Source: Phycisphaerae bacterium
GTDB taxonomy: Bacteria > Planctomycetota > Phycisphaerae > UBA1845 > Fen-1342
NCBI GenBank assembly: GCA_017999985.1
Contig: JAGNKU010000005.1
Coordinates: forward strand, 62,001-126,000
DNA: 64,000 bases
Direction of reading: 5' to 3'
A program made the translations under genes and the position numbers. The notes beneath the pieces are model-generated. The model did no database searches, was not told the DNA's origin, and was given only the letters and a program-made list of their open reading frames with translations. Within the stretch, counting starts at the first letter, position 1; each line of letters begins with the position of its first letter. Below, piece by piece: positions 21,372-30,847 of this stretch.

Positions 21372-23927
21372 ATGCTTTGGCAAGCGATCTGCGCTCTGGC
21401 CGCGGGGCTGCTCCTCACGACGGCCCTCGTCTTCGCCCAACCCCAGCTCGACGAGCGTGTCGCCGACGACGTCTTCTACCAGTTCATGCCCATCGCCTGG
21501 CGTGATTCCGATAACGACACGTACCGCTTTGGCGACTTCAACGGCATGACCGCGTCGCTCGACTACCTCGAGCAGCTCGGCGTCACCGCCGTGTGGATGA
21601 ACCCGGTCTTTCCATCGCCCGCCTACCACGGGTACCAACACGGCCGCGCCGACCAGCTCAACGCGTGGTTCGGCGACGAGGACGCCTTCGTCAACTTCAT
21701 CCAGCAGGCCCACGCCCGCGGGATCAAGGTCTTCGTCGACCTCGTCTGCTACGGCATCAGCCACGACTCGCCCTGGTTCCAGAGCGCGTATGGCAACCCG
21801 TCCAGCCCGTATGACACCTGGCTCGCGTTCACCAATTCATCGAACACGACGTACCAGGGCAGCGTCTACACGACGTGGAACGGCAGCAGCGTCGGGTTCA
21901 TCCACTGGGACCTGCGCAACTCGAACCCATTCAATCTCGTCACGAGTTGGTCGCAGAAGTGGCTCGACCCGAACCAGGACGGCGACCTGTCGGACGGACT
22001 CGACGGTTACCGCCTCGATCACGTCTGGGTGCAGTACGGCTACGGCCCGGACGGTTGGGGCTACAACCTCGACGACTTCTGGGCACCGTGGAAGGCCGCC
22101 CTGCAGACCGTCAATCCCGACGTGTTCATCTTCGCCGAGCAGGCTGACTGGGGCGTCACCGGCGCGACGCTGCTGCCGGTTTTCGACGCCACGTTCACCA
22201 AGCCGTTCGAGTTTGCCGCCCGCGACGCGCTCGCCAGCGAGAACGCCAGCGCGCTCTACAGCACCATGGCGGCCACGCTCGCGGAACTGCCGGACGGCAA
22301 GGCGTTCCTCGGCACGATCGGCGATCACGACGTGGACCGTTTGACGTCCGTGATCGGCGGCAGCCTGACGAAGGCGAAAGCCGCCGCCGCGGTCCTGCTG
22401 ACGCAGCCGTTTCCGCCGGTGATCTACTTCGGTGACGAGCTGGGCATGCTCGGCGTGAAGGCCAACTACGGCAGCGACGCGAACGACATCCCGCTGCGCG
22501 AGCCGTTCAAGTGGAACGCGGTCGCCGGCGCGCCGATGAGCAACTACTGGATCCTGAACAGCCAGGCGTACAACAACCGCTTTTCGCAGAACAACGACGG
22601 CCGCTCGGTGCAGGAGCAGGCCGGCGTGACGGGCTCGCTGCTGGAAGAGTACCGGCTGCTGATCGCGACGCGCAGGGATCATGTCGCCCTGCGCCGCGGC
22701 TCGTATCACCCCATCACTGCCAGCAGCTCGCGCATCTGGGCGTTTCTGCGGCACCTCGCCGCGGAAGAGACGCTGCTTGTGGCGATCAACGTCTACGGCA
22801 GTACACGCACACCGGCGCTCGACCTGAGCAGCGCGATCATCCCCGGCGGCACAACTACGCCGATCGACATTATCAGCGGCCAGTCCCTGCCGGCTATCAC
22901 CGACGCGAACAAGAGCGCCTACAGCGTATCGGTGCCGGCGTACGCCTATCGCATTCTGTCCGTCAACCTCATCCCCGGCGCGCCGCCGGTGAATACGATC
23001 GACGGCACTGAGATTCCGACGGACTTCACGGCCGGCGATCTCATCGCGACGCAGAACAACGCAACCGGGATGGGCGACAACGTCAACGAGCTGGACCAGT
23101 TGTACATCCATCCCGAAACGACCGGCCTGCGCATCGGCTTGAGCGGCAACCTCAACCCGAACGGCACCGGACTGTGCGTGTTCTTCGACACGCTCGCCGG
23201 CGGGCAGAACGTTCTGCGGATCGAGGGCGATTCGCCGCCGCCGTACATCCCTGGCCAACTTGCGGGGCTGCGCTTCGATGCCGGCTTTGCACCGGATCAC
23301 CTCCTGTACCTCAATGTCTTCAGCGGAACGCTGTACGTCGATCAATTCACGCTACCGGCCACCGGCAACACGACCAAGACCTACCGCGGCGCCGGCACGA
23401 TGAACGACGGCGACGGCTATCTCAGCGGCGGGCAAAACCCCAACGGCATGCAGATCGCGTTCAACAACACCAACACCGCCGGCGTGACGGATACGGATGC
23501 GTCCGGCGCCGCCACCGCGACGACGGGCTTCGAGCTGGTCGTGCCGTATCTCGACCTGGGCCTGCCCGCGACGCCGGACCAGACAATCGGCTTCGTGGTG
23601 TTCATCGCGGAGAGTGGCGGGCAGGTGGGCAACCAATGGCTGCCGGGACTGGGCGGCGGCTATTCCAACCTTGGCGTCGCGCCAGACCTGACGACGATCC
23701 CCGGAACGCAGTATGCGCTGGTGCCGCTCGTCCGGCGGGGCGACCTGAACTGCGACGGCGTGGTCGGCTTCGGTGACATCAATCCGTTCGTACTCGCGCT
23801 GACCGACGCGGCGCTGTGGCAGGTGACCTACCCGGCGTGCCCCACGCTCAACGGCGACATTGATGGCAATGGCAGTGTCGGCTTCGAGGACATCAACCCC
23901 TTCGTCACGCTGCTGTCGAATCCGTAG
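21372..23927 (+). CDS. Secreted GH13 alpha-amylase with dockerin-like C-terminus
   Basis: An 851-residue protein with a signal peptide (LWQAICALAAGLLLTTALVF, cut near AQP). The GH13 barrel carries the nucleophile Asp216 in DGYRLDHVW, the acid Glu256 in IFAEQADW and Asp320 in GDHDVDR. A beta domain (LPAITDANKSAYSVSVPAYA) follows, then about 250 residues of unassigned domain (GTEIPTDFTAGDLIATQNNA onward). The end is a dockerin-like pair, GDLNCDGVVGFGDINPFVLA and NGDIDGNGSVGFEDINPFVT. It probably hydrolyses starch or glycogen outside the cell, feeding malQ and glgP upstream. Confidence 0.93.
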   Translation: MLWQAICALAAGLLLTTALVFAQPQLDERVADDVFYQFMPIAWRDSDNDTYRFGDFNGMTASLDYLEQLGVTAVWMNPVFPSPAYHGYQHGRADQLNAWFGDEDAFVNFIQQAHARGIKVFVDLVCYGISHDSPWFQSAYGNPSSPYDTWLAFTNSSNTTYQGSVYTTWNGSSVGFIHWDLRNSNPFNLVTSWSQKWLDPNQDGDLSDGLDGYRLDHVWVQYGYGPDGWGYNLDDFWAPWKAALQTVNPDVFIFAEQADWGVTGATLLPVFDATFTKPFEFAARDALASENASALYSTMAATLAELPDGKAFLGTIGDHDVDRLTSVIGGSLTKAKAAAAVLLTQPFPPVIYFGDELGMLGVKANYGSDANDIPLREPFKWNAVAGAPMSNYWILNSQAYNNRFSQNNDGRSVQEQAGVTGSLLEEYRLLIATRRDHVALRRGSYHPITASSSRIWAFLRHLAAEETLLVAINVYGSTRTPALDLSSAIIPGGTTTPIDIISGQSLPAITDANKSAYSVSVPAYAYRILSVNLIPGAPPVNTIDGTEIPTDFTAGDLIATQNNATGMGDNVNELDQLYIHPETTGLRIGLSGNLNPNGTGLCVFFDTLAGGQNVLRIEGDSPPPYIPGQLAGLRFDAGFAPDHLLYLNVFSGTLYVDQFTLPATGNTTKTYRGAGTMNDGDGYLSGGQNPNGMQIAFNNTNTAGVTDTDASGAATATTGFELVVPYLDLGLPATPDQTIGFVVFIAESGGQVGNQWLPGLGGGYSNLGVAPDLTTIPGTQYALVPLVRRGDLNCDGVVGFGDINPFVLALTDAALWQVTYPACPTLNGDIDGNGSVGFEDINPFVTLLSNP

Positions 23928-23944
23928 CGGTGGGCGGGAACCCA

Positions 23945-23966
23945 CTCGCTGGCGCTCGGGGCTCTG
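23945..23966 (+). repeat. 22-base repeat, copy 1
   Basis: This copy matches 24063-24084 at 19 of 22 bases, with the shared beginning CGCTGGCGCT, then GGGG and the ending CTGAT. Both lie between the convergent amylase and deiminase genes. Confidence 0.5.
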
Positions 23967-24062
23967 ATTGGCGCCCGCGCGCTTCGGGTTCGGAATGGGA
24001 GGGACACGGCGACGCTGTCAATCACGGCCTGGCTGCGCCAGACGGTGCCACGCCACGCGGGC

Positions 24063-24084
24063 CGCTGGCGCTAGGGGTCCTGAT
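24063..24084 (+). repeat. 22-base repeat, copy 2
   Basis: This is the second copy of the repeat at 23945, in the same orientation, with three mismatches (C to A, and CT to TC). It ends 13 bases before the stop codon of the minus-strand deiminase gene. Confidence 0.5.
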
Positions 24085-24096
24085 CGCCGGTGCTGC

Positions 24097-26259
24097 CTAC
24101 GGCGGCGTCGTGAGCAGTGTCACGAAGGGGTTGATGTCCTCGAAGCCGACACTGCCGTTCCCGCTGATGTCGCCATTCAGCGGATTGCAGCCCGGATACG
24201 TGCTCTGCCACAACGTCGGGTTGGTAAGCAACAGCACGAACGGGTTGATGTCACCAAAACCGACCACGCCGTCGCAGTTCACGTCGCCGAGGATTACTTG
24301 CGTTGTCGGAATGCCGCTGATCTGGATATCGTCGATGTTCCAGCCGGAGTACGCGTACGCGCCGCTGCCGATGCGATAGCCCCAGCGCACGTACACGGTC
24401 GCTTGGTGGTCGGCCGTCGCGGAGAGATCGTACTCCTTCAGCGACCAGGCGCTGTCCGTCGTCACAATCGTCCCGTTCGACCAGACCGGGGTCCAGGTCG
24501 TGCCGTTGTTCGACACGTCGACCGTGGCGTATGCATACGGCTGGTAGTCGCTGTTCAGCCAGCGCTGGAAGCCCAGCTTGGTGTGGCTGTGATCGCTCAG
24601 GTCCACCGGTCCCAGCGTCACGTACCACGGCCCGCCGATCGTCGTCGCGTAATCACCGTTCAGGTTCACGCCGTACACGTTCGTGCCGGTCGCGCCGCTG
24701 CTTGGATCGGGGTTGCCGTGCGCAAGTCCGCCGCCGCCGGTCGGCTGACCGAACGCCCACTGGCCCTGCACCGGCCAGCCCGGATCGCTGTCGAGCGGAT
24801 AGCTGACCACGACCTGCGGGCCGACGGCGGAGACCATGAAGTCGGCATCGGAAGCGTCCTCCGCGGCATTACCGTCACCGTCATGCGCGATGGCCTTCAC
24901 GCGGCATTGCTCCGACGCCGGCAGGCCCACCGTCCACGCGTACGCGCCGGAGTTCGGCAGCCCGGCGGCGAGCGTGTGCGGATACGTCGCGCCGCCGTCC
25001 ACCGAGAGCAGCAGGTCTACGCTTGCGACGCCGACGTCGTCCGTTGCCGTCCAGGTGATATCGTGCGTTTCGCCAGCGATCCAGAGTTCGCCGCCGTTTG
25101 GCGCATTCAAGGTGATGTGCGGGATCGGATCCGGCGCGGCGCTGGGGACGTGCATGACGATGCAGTGCATGGCACCGGCGGCGGTGATGATGCTTGAGTT
25201 ATCAATCTGGTGGATCGTGTAGCCGGGCATGGCCGCCTGATAGACCGCCAGGGCCTGCGCGTCCTGGGGCACGTTGAACCGCGAGATGAACACCTGGTTG
25301 TTCAGGACGACCGCGTTCGTGTAGGTGTAGTGCGTGCCGCCCGACTGCCAGCCCGGCGTGCGGTAGACGGTGTAGCCGCGCGCGGTGAGGTCGGCGACGG
25401 CGTTCTCAGTAATCGTGTAGGGCTGGCCGGTCGCCTGAGCATACTGGCCGATGATGACCTTGTTGTCACCGGCTGGGAACATCCACATGTCGATGTGCTG
25501 CGTCGAGTCGAAGCTGGTCGGGAAGCCCGGGTAGATCGTCAGGTTGAGGTTCTGATACTGGAGGTAGTAGTTCTTCACCTGCTGTTCGGTCAGGCCGGGG
25601 TTCTCGTTCAGGATGAGCGAGGTCATGAACGCGTCGCCGTTGGCGAACAGGTGGAAGTTGCCGCCGCCGTGCGTGAGCGGGATGTCGTACTGCGGAATGC
25701 TCCACAGGGAACAGAGGTAATCGTTGAACGCGTTGTCGTTGGGGCGCGGGCGATTGTAGGTGTGGTCGATGACTGCCCAACTGCCGTTCTCGAGGATGAA
25801 GCGCGGACCGTAGTCGCGGATCCAGACCGTGTCGGTGGTGCGAACGATGAACTCGACCTGCGACATGTCCGCGCCCGCATTTGCCAGCGTGGTGGTCGCC
25901 GAAGTCTGCTCCGACGCTGTGTCGACCACGACCCACACGGTCGCAACCGGATCGAGCGTCGTGATCTTCACGACGAGCTCGGTCAGAATCGTCGTATAGC
26001 CCTCCCACGCGATGAAGAGCCCGTCACACGGCGCGTACTCCGGCGGGCAGTACACGGTCCCCGTCGGCGGCGCGAGCACGTCGCGCTGCACCGGCGGCAG
26101 CGGCAGCAGACGCTCCTCCGGCGTCAGGTAGGCGGGCAGTCCGTCGGCGTACTTCTCCGCGATCAGCGCCCGGATGTCGGCCTCCGCGCGGGACGGCGTC
26201 TGCGCCTCGCACCAGCTCGCGAGCGACAGGACCAGAATCAACGCGTACGCAGGCTTCAT
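24097..26259 (-). CDS. Secreted peptidyl-arginine/agmatine deiminase-type protein with dockerin-like end
   Basis: A 720-residue protein with signal peptide MKPAYALILVLSLASWCEAQ. Residues 65-375 match the Porphyromonas-type PAD/agmatine deiminase family: WIRDYGPRF (Asp149), HGGGNFH (His197), HIDMW (His255, Asp257) and MHCIVMH with catalytic Cys366. The family hydrolyses guanidino groups of arginine or agmatine to citrulline-type products plus ammonia. An Ig-like domain (ITWTATDDVGVASVDLLLSV) and a carbohydrate-binding-like jelly-roll (KLGFQRWLNSDYQPYAYATV) follow. The end has two dockerin-like repeats with DINPFV. The free enzymes are usually cytoplasmic, so the secreted multi-domain form is unusual. 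Confidence 0.88.
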   Translation of the reverse strand: MKPAYALILVLSLASWCEAQTPSRAEADIRALIAEKYADGLPAYLTPEERLLPLPPVQRDVLAPPTGTVYCPPEYAPCDGLFIAWEGYTTILTELVVKITTLDPVATVWVVVDTASEQTSATTTLANAGADMSQVEFIVRTTDTVWIRDYGPRFILENGSWAVIDHTYNRPRPNDNAFNDYLCSLWSIPQYDIPLTHGGGNFHLFANGDAFMTSLILNENPGLTEQQVKNYYLQYQNLNLTIYPGFPTSFDSTQHIDMWMFPAGDNKVIIGQYAQATGQPYTITENAVADLTARGYTVYRTPGWQSGGTHYTYTNAVVLNNQVFISRFNVPQDAQALAVYQAAMPGYTIHQIDNSSIITAAGAMHCIVMHVPSAAPDPIPHITLNAPNGGELWIAGETHDITWTATDDVGVASVDLLLSVDGGATYPHTLAAGLPNSGAYAWTVGLPASEQCRVKAIAHDGDGNAAEDASDADFMVSAVGPQVVVSYPLDSDPGWPVQGQWAFGQPTGGGGLAHGNPDPSSGATGTNVYGVNLNGDYATTIGGPWYVTLGPVDLSDHSHTKLGFQRWLNSDYQPYAYATVDVSNNGTTWTPVWSNGTIVTTDSAWSLKEYDLSATADHQATVYVRWGYRIGSGAYAYSGWNIDDIQISGIPTTQVILGDVNCDGVVGFGDINPFVLLLTNPTLWQSTYPGCNPLNGDISGNGSVGFEDINPFVTLLTTPP

Positions 26260-26444
26260 TGCGGCTGCTCCTTTCCCAGCGCGCCGTCGGGAGTATCAGA
26301 CGGTGGTGCGCACTCCAGCCCGCACCCAGGCGATATCGCGCACCCGCCCGGCCGGGCCTGGTCTCATTGTAACGGGCGACGCCGGCGGAAGCAGCATGAT
26401 TTCCCGCGTCTGGAGCGCCCGGCAAAGCGGCAGGGCCTGCGTGC

Positions 26445-28445
26445 TTACGGGGTCGACGACGTCAGCAGCAGCACGAACGGGTTGATGTCCGAGAAGCTGA
26501 CCATGCCGTCACTGTTGATGTCCGCGTTGTAGAAGTGGCACATCGGGAACGCGGGATAATACTGATCCTCGCCGCCCGTGAGTGCCAGGATGAACGGGTT
26601 GATGTCGGCGAACGTCACCGAGCCGCTGCAGTTGGTGTCGCCCCGGCCGGCCCCATAACCCGTGTTGACGATCAGGTGCCCCACGCCACTGATCACCGAC
26701 CCGCACTGGTTCGTGACGACGCAGTCGTAGAAGCCCGCGTGGAAGGCCTCCGCGCTCAGCACGGCCATGTACGCCGAGGTGACACCTGCGTAGTTGGGGC
26801 CGTTGGTGAGGTTCACGCCGTTGCGGCGCCACTGGTAGGTAATTGTCGGTGAGCCGGTGGCGATCACGTTGAACGAGGCGTTCTGATATTCGCTGATGGT
26901 GACGTCAACGGGCTGCTGGGTGATTTCGATTGAGGAGTAGACGCCCAGGAACACCAAGTTCGAGGCCGCGATGCAGCCGTCGGCCAGGTTCGTCACCAGG
27001 CAGTTGTACTGGTCGCTCACGTCGGCGAGGGTCACGTTCGCAATCGTCACGGTGGCCGTGGTGGCCCCGAAGATGTGGACGCCGTCATCGACCAGGTTCG
27101 TGGTTCCGATCCGCCACTGGTAGCCCGGCGAGGGGATGTCGACGGCACAGGTAAACTGCGCGTTCGTGCCGGAGCAGACGTTCGTGTTGGCCGGCTGCTG
27201 CGTGAACTGCGGCACCTCACACGGCGGGTAGTCGTAGCCGATCGCATCGAACACGTTCAGGTCCGCGGTCGAGAAGTAGTTCGGGTAGTGCGTCTCGCCG
27301 TAGCTGAAGGCCGGGTCCATCAGCCCGATCCACGGGCTGGTCTGCTCGCGGAAGTGGCTGGCCTGCCACGGATCGCCGTCCGACATACGGTACTCGGCCG
27401 AGATGAGGTCGGTGTTGTGATCGTCATCCGGGTTGTTGTAGTCGATCAGTCGGGGACGGACCTGGAACTCGGCAAGCGTATCCGGGTTGTAGTCCTGCGT
27501 GCCATCCGTGCGCTGGAAACGGAAGAGGTCCAGCCCCTGCATGCCCGTGCCGCTGTCCGTCGCTGAGACGAAGCCGAGCGCGTGGCCGGTCTCGTGCAGG
27601 GCCACGTCGACAAAGGACATCGTGCTACCGCTGATGCCGTTCGAGGGGTCGTAGTCAAACGAGAACTGCGTGTTGAACGTCATCGACGCGGCGTTGCCGG
27701 TGGTCGTGCCGATCGTGGCGCGGTAGTTGGCCCGCGTCCAGCTGAGCGACGACACGTTCGTGATCGTGTCCGTGGACCCGTTGTAGCGCACGGGCACCGT
27801 GCTCGTGGTCGGCAGCCAGGTCTGCAGTGTGTCGTCCGAGTCCATCCCGTTAATCAGGCCGTTCTTCGAGTTCGTGTAGGACACGCCGTTCACGTAGTTC
27901 GGCGAGGTGGCCCCGATCACCGACGGATCGCCCATGTTCTGGAACGTGAGGGGGATCGTCACCGTGATCGGATCGGCGAAGAGCGACTCGAGGTAGGCCT
28001 CCACCAGCGTGAGCGCCGTCACCGCCTGCGCTGGCACGGAACCGTCGGTCGAGAACACAATGTTGATGGCGGTGGTGCGCTCCGGCCGCGGCGTGTCGAT
28101 GATCACCACAGGCCCCGTGCGCAGCGCCTCGGCATGGTGCTCGGCGAAAGCCCGCAGGTCCTCATTCGAGATATTCGTCGGATTGGAGCCGCACATCAGG
28201 GTCCAGCGCTGCTCGGTCTGGATGACGATCTCGCTGCCGTCGGCGTAGAGCGTGCTCAGCTCAGGCTCGCCCGGGATGACGTAGCTCGGCCAGACAACCG
28301 CCGGTGCCAGTATTCCCTCATCCAGTTCAGGTACGCGGGCGTCATCCGCGAGTGCGAGCGCGGTACTCAGCGCACCGATCAGCAGAACGCTCGCAAACCG
28401 CTCGGCGCGCAGCGGCACACGGTCCTTCCATTCGCGCATGATCAT
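26445..28445 (-). CDS. Secreted zinc metalloprotease with Ig-like and dockerin-like domains
   Basis: A 666-residue protein; the start ATG has GGGAG 7 bases upstream. A signal peptide (SVLLIGALSTALALA) leads to a domain matching the NF038122 metalloprotease type. The zinc site is HETGHALGF (284-292), the signature FVDVALHETGH, and PSNGISGSTMSF precedes it. Two Ig-like repeats follow (VPQFTQQPANTNVCSGTNAQ; ITQQPVDVTISEYQNASFNV), then dockerin-like repeats GDTNCSGSVTFADINPFILA and NADINSDGMVSFSDINPFVL. It is probably an extracellular or surface protease. It lies 185 bases downstream of the deiminase gene start and on the same strand. Confidence 0.9.
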   Translation of the reverse strand: MIMREWKDRVPLRAERFASVLLIGALSTALALADDARVPELDEGILAPAVVWPSYVIPGEPELSTLYADGSEIVIQTEQRWTLMCGSNPTNISNEDLRAFAEHHAEALRTGPVVIIDTPRPERTTAINIVFSTDGSVPAQAVTALTLVEAYLESLFADPITVTIPLTFQNMGDPSVIGATSPNYVNGVSYTNSKNGLINGMDSDDTLQTWLPTTSTVPVRYNGSTDTITNVSSLSWTRANYRATIGTTTGNAASMTFNTQFSFDYDPSNGISGSTMSFVDVALHETGHALGFVSATDSGTGMQGLDLFRFQRTDGTQDYNPDTLAEFQVRPRLIDYNNPDDDHNTDLISAEYRMSDGDPWQASHFREQTSPWIGLMDPAFSYGETHYPNYFSTADLNVFDAIGYDYPPCEVPQFTQQPANTNVCSGTNAQFTCAVDIPSPGYQWRIGTTNLVDDGVHIFGATTATVTIANVTLADVSDQYNCLVTNLADGCIAASNLVFLGVYSSIEITQQPVDVTISEYQNASFNVIATGSPTITYQWRRNGVNLTNGPNYAGVTSAYMAVLSAEAFHAGFYDCVVTNQCGSVISGVGHLIVNTGYGAGRGDTNCSGSVTFADINPFILALTGGEDQYYPAFPMCHFYNADINSDGMVSFSDINPFVLLLTSSTP

Positions 28446-28928
28446 CAGCCGACTCCCAAGAAAAGATCCTGCCTTCGGTGCATGCTGCTACCATGTGATC
28501 GCGTGCACGAGTTCGCGACGGGTGCTGGCACGCGCTACCGGACGTGAGTCCACAGACACCCAGGACACGCCCTCGTCGGTGGACCCCGGGCATCCCAGCG
28601 CACGTCGCGGGCAACTGCGTTTCCGGGGCAGAGCGCATACACCCTGCGCCGAAACGCTATAAGCTTTACACTGAGCCTATCCGTTGCGCATACCCAAGTC
28701 AAGTTTGTGCCCCGCGCCGCGCTGCTGAAGCCCTATATTCCGCGACGATTCCAGGCGCCATCCGCATCTCGCCGCGTTCCGGCACGCGAATGATGATCGT
28801 GAGCGCGCCACGCCGCTTATCGGACGCATGGGCGCCGCCGCGGACGGCGGACCTTTGGCCGGCGCGCGACGCTCGTTACACTGTCCCAGCGCGGCCCAGC
28901 GGTGGGCCGGGCCGCATGGAATTCGACC
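28446..28928. other. Divergent intergenic region, metalloprotease and apbE
   Basis: No credible gene is seen in this 483-base gap. It holds the ribosome site of the metalloprotease on the minus strand, an AT-richer patch with TATAAG and TACACT around 28650-28670, and the apbE promoter candidate near 28855. The ORFs that cross it have no family features. Confidence 0.5.
28855..28882 (+). promoter_or_regulatory. Possible promoter of apbE
   Basis: TTGGCC (28855-28860) and TACACT (28877-28882) are spaced by 16 bases, each 4 of 6 to the sigma70 consensus, about 46 bases before the ATG of apbE. Confidence 0.35.
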
Positions 28929-29954
28929 ATGCCGTTAGCAGCTCGGATCATGACCAGCGCCGCGCTCCTCGTTGCGGGGTGCGCACTCAGCGGTTGCACG
29001 CGGACCACGGCACCGGCCCGGGTCAGCCGCTCCCGTGAGATCATGGGCACGCTGGCTACGCTCACGGCGGTCGCCGACGACGAGGGCCGGGCCGCAGCCG
29101 CCGTCGAGGCCGGCTATGCTCGCCTCGCGGACGTGAACCGCCTGATGAGCGACTACGTCGCCGAGAGCGAAATCGGACGGCTAAACCGCCTGCCCGCAGG
29201 GAGCCCCGTCGCGGTTGCGCCGGAGACGTTCCAGTGCGTGCAGCGCGCCGTCGAGTTCGCGCGGGACAGCGGCGGAGCTTTCGACGTGACGTGCCGCCCG
29301 CTCGTAGCGCTCTGGAGGGCCGCCGGCGAGCAGCAGCGCCTGCCGACGGCCGACGAGCTGCGCCAGGTACGCGACCTGGTCGGAACCGAGAAGCTTACGC
29401 TCGACGCTGGCGCGCACACGATCACGCTACAGCGCGCCGGCATGCAAATCGACTTGGGTGGGATCGCGAAGGGCTACGCGCTGGATCTCGCGGCCCAGGC
29501 GATGCGACAGACCGGCGCTGCCAGCCTGCTCATCGACGTGGGCGGCGATGTGCTGGCGCTCGGGTGCGCGCCCACCGGCCAGCCGTGGCATGTCGGTGTC
29601 AAGCACCCTTTCACGGGCGGGCTCATCGCGGTGCTGCAGATCAGTGACCGGGCCGTGGCGACGTCAGGCGTGCAGCAGCGTTTCCACGAGATCGGCGGGA
29701 AGCGCTATTCGCACATCGTGGATCCGCGGTCCGGCCAGCCCGCAGAGCAGGCACCCAGCGTGACGGTGATCGCCCGTGACGGGATCACGGCGGATGCGTG
29801 GGCGACGGCGTTCAGCGTGCTCAGCGTCGCCGAGGGGAAAGAACTGCTCGCGGCGGGGGCTGCGCCGGGCGTGGAAGTGCTGTGGATCACGGGGTCGGCC
29901 GCGCAGCCGGTGCTGGACCAGACGCCGGGGTTCGCGGCCTACATGGTGCGCTAA
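28929..29954 (+). CDS. apbE: FAD:protein FMN transferase ApbE
   Basis: A 341-residue lipoprotein from the ATG at 28929, with a lipobox at VAGC or LSGC (Cys18 or Cys23). Family motifs are REIMGTLATLT, DVNRLMSDYVAESEIGRLN, GAFDVTCRPLVALW, QIDLGGIAKGYALDLAAQAM, LLIDVGGDVLALG, KRYSHIVDPRSGQPAEQAPS and DAWATAFSVL. ApbE transfers FMN from FAD to Thr in S/T-G-A-T motifs of RnfD, RnfG and related proteins in the periplasm. It converges on the rnf operon with a 4-base overlap of stop codons, which fits its role of loading that complex. Confidence 0.96.
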   Translation: MPLAARIMTSAALLVAGCALSGCTRTTAPARVSRSREIMGTLATLTAVADDEGRAAAAVEAGYARLADVNRLMSDYVAESEIGRLNRLPAGSPVAVAPETFQCVQRAVEFARDSGGAFDVTCRPLVALWRAAGEQQRLPTADELRQVRDLVGTEKLTLDAGAHTITLQRAGMQIDLGGIAKGYALDLAAQAMRQTGAASLLIDVGGDVLALGCAPTGQPWHVGVKHPFTGGLIAVLQISDRAVATSGVQQRFHEIGGKRYSHIVDPRSGQPAEQAPSVTVIARDGITADAWATAFSVLSVAEGKELLAAGAAPGVEVLWITGSAAQPVLDQTPGFAAYMVR

Positions 29955-30826
29955 TCGCCGGGAGGGCAGACGGGGGCTGCCACCTCGGCGCCGTTCGCGG
30001 CGAGCCGCGCCGCGTATTCTGGCTTCGGCTTGCCGAACTGCACGAGCACCTCGGCCGGGCACTTGTCGAGCACCGGCTGGAAATCCTCCTGCCCGGTGTA
30101 CTTGTCGTAGTTGAGGTAGGCGAGGTTGTCCTTGACCTCGAAGACCTCGGCCAGAAGGCGCTGGCAGGCCTTGCAGCCCATGCAGCCGACCTTGCACACC
30201 TGCTTGACGTTGCGGGCCGGCTCCTTGTTGGCACAGGCGACCACGAGCATCCGGTCCTGCTTGAAGGGAATTTGCTCGATCAGGCTGCGCGGGCAGGCCT
30301 TCACGCAGGCACCGCAGCCGGTGCACTTGTCGTAGTTGACGACCGGCTTGCCGGCGACCATGTGGAGGGCGTCGAACGTGCAGGCCTTGGAGCAGTCGCC
30401 GAAGCCCAGGCAGCCATACGTGCAGGCCTGCGTGACGCCGACGATGTGCGCTTCGGCGCAGGTGCGCACGCCCTCGTATTCGACCACGCCGAGCTTGTCC
30501 TCAGCGCGGGCGGCGCAGTGAATGACCGGGCGATAGGGGAAGGTCTCGACGACTTCGATGCCGAGCACCGCCGCGACCTTCCTGGCCACGGCGGAGCCGC
30601 CGACCGGGCAGCCGTCGCAGGCGGCGCGCTGTTCCACGACGGCCTTGGCGAAGTCCGCACAGCCGGCGAACCCGCACCCGCCGCAGTTGGCAGCCGGCAG
30701 GACCTCGGCGACCTGCCCGATGCGCGGGTCCTCGTCGACCCGCAGCTTCTCCTTGGCCACGCTCAGCAGCGTCGCGAATACGAGCGTGAGCCCGAACAGC
30801 ACGACTCCCGCCATCAGGACGGTCAT
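29951..30826 (-). CDS. rnfB: Rnf electron transport complex subunit B
   Basis: A 291-residue ferredoxin-like subunit. One N-terminal membrane helix (LMAGVVLFGLTLVFATLL) leads to the NCGGCGFAGCADFA cluster motif (Cys48, Cys51, Cys56, with Cys73). Further iron-sulfur cysteines are Cys135/139/145/149, the ferredoxin-type set Cys168/171/174/178, and a group at Cys211-221. RnfB takes electrons from ferredoxin and passes them through the complex. It is the last gene of the operon. Confidence 0.96.
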   Translation of the reverse strand: MTVLMAGVVLFGLTLVFATLLSVAKEKLRVDEDPRIGQVAEVLPAANCGGCGFAGCADFAKAVVEQRAACDGCPVGGSAVARKVAAVLGIEVVETFPYRPVIHCAARAEDKLGVVEYEGVRTCAEAHIVGVTQACTYGCLGFGDCSKACTFDALHMVAGKPVVNYDKCTGCGACVKACPRSLIEQIPFKQDRMLVVACANKEPARNVKQVCKVGCMGCKACQRLLAEVFEVKDNLAYLNYDKYTGQEDFQPVLDKCPAEVLVQFGKPKPEYAARLAANGAEVAAPVCPPGD

Positions 30827-30847
30827 GATTCCATCTCCACAGCAGCG

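Noticed and set aside
20012-23345. Minus-strand open frames opposite glgP and the amylase
   Set aside because: Both overlap well-supported plus-strand enzymes and contain no protein family features.
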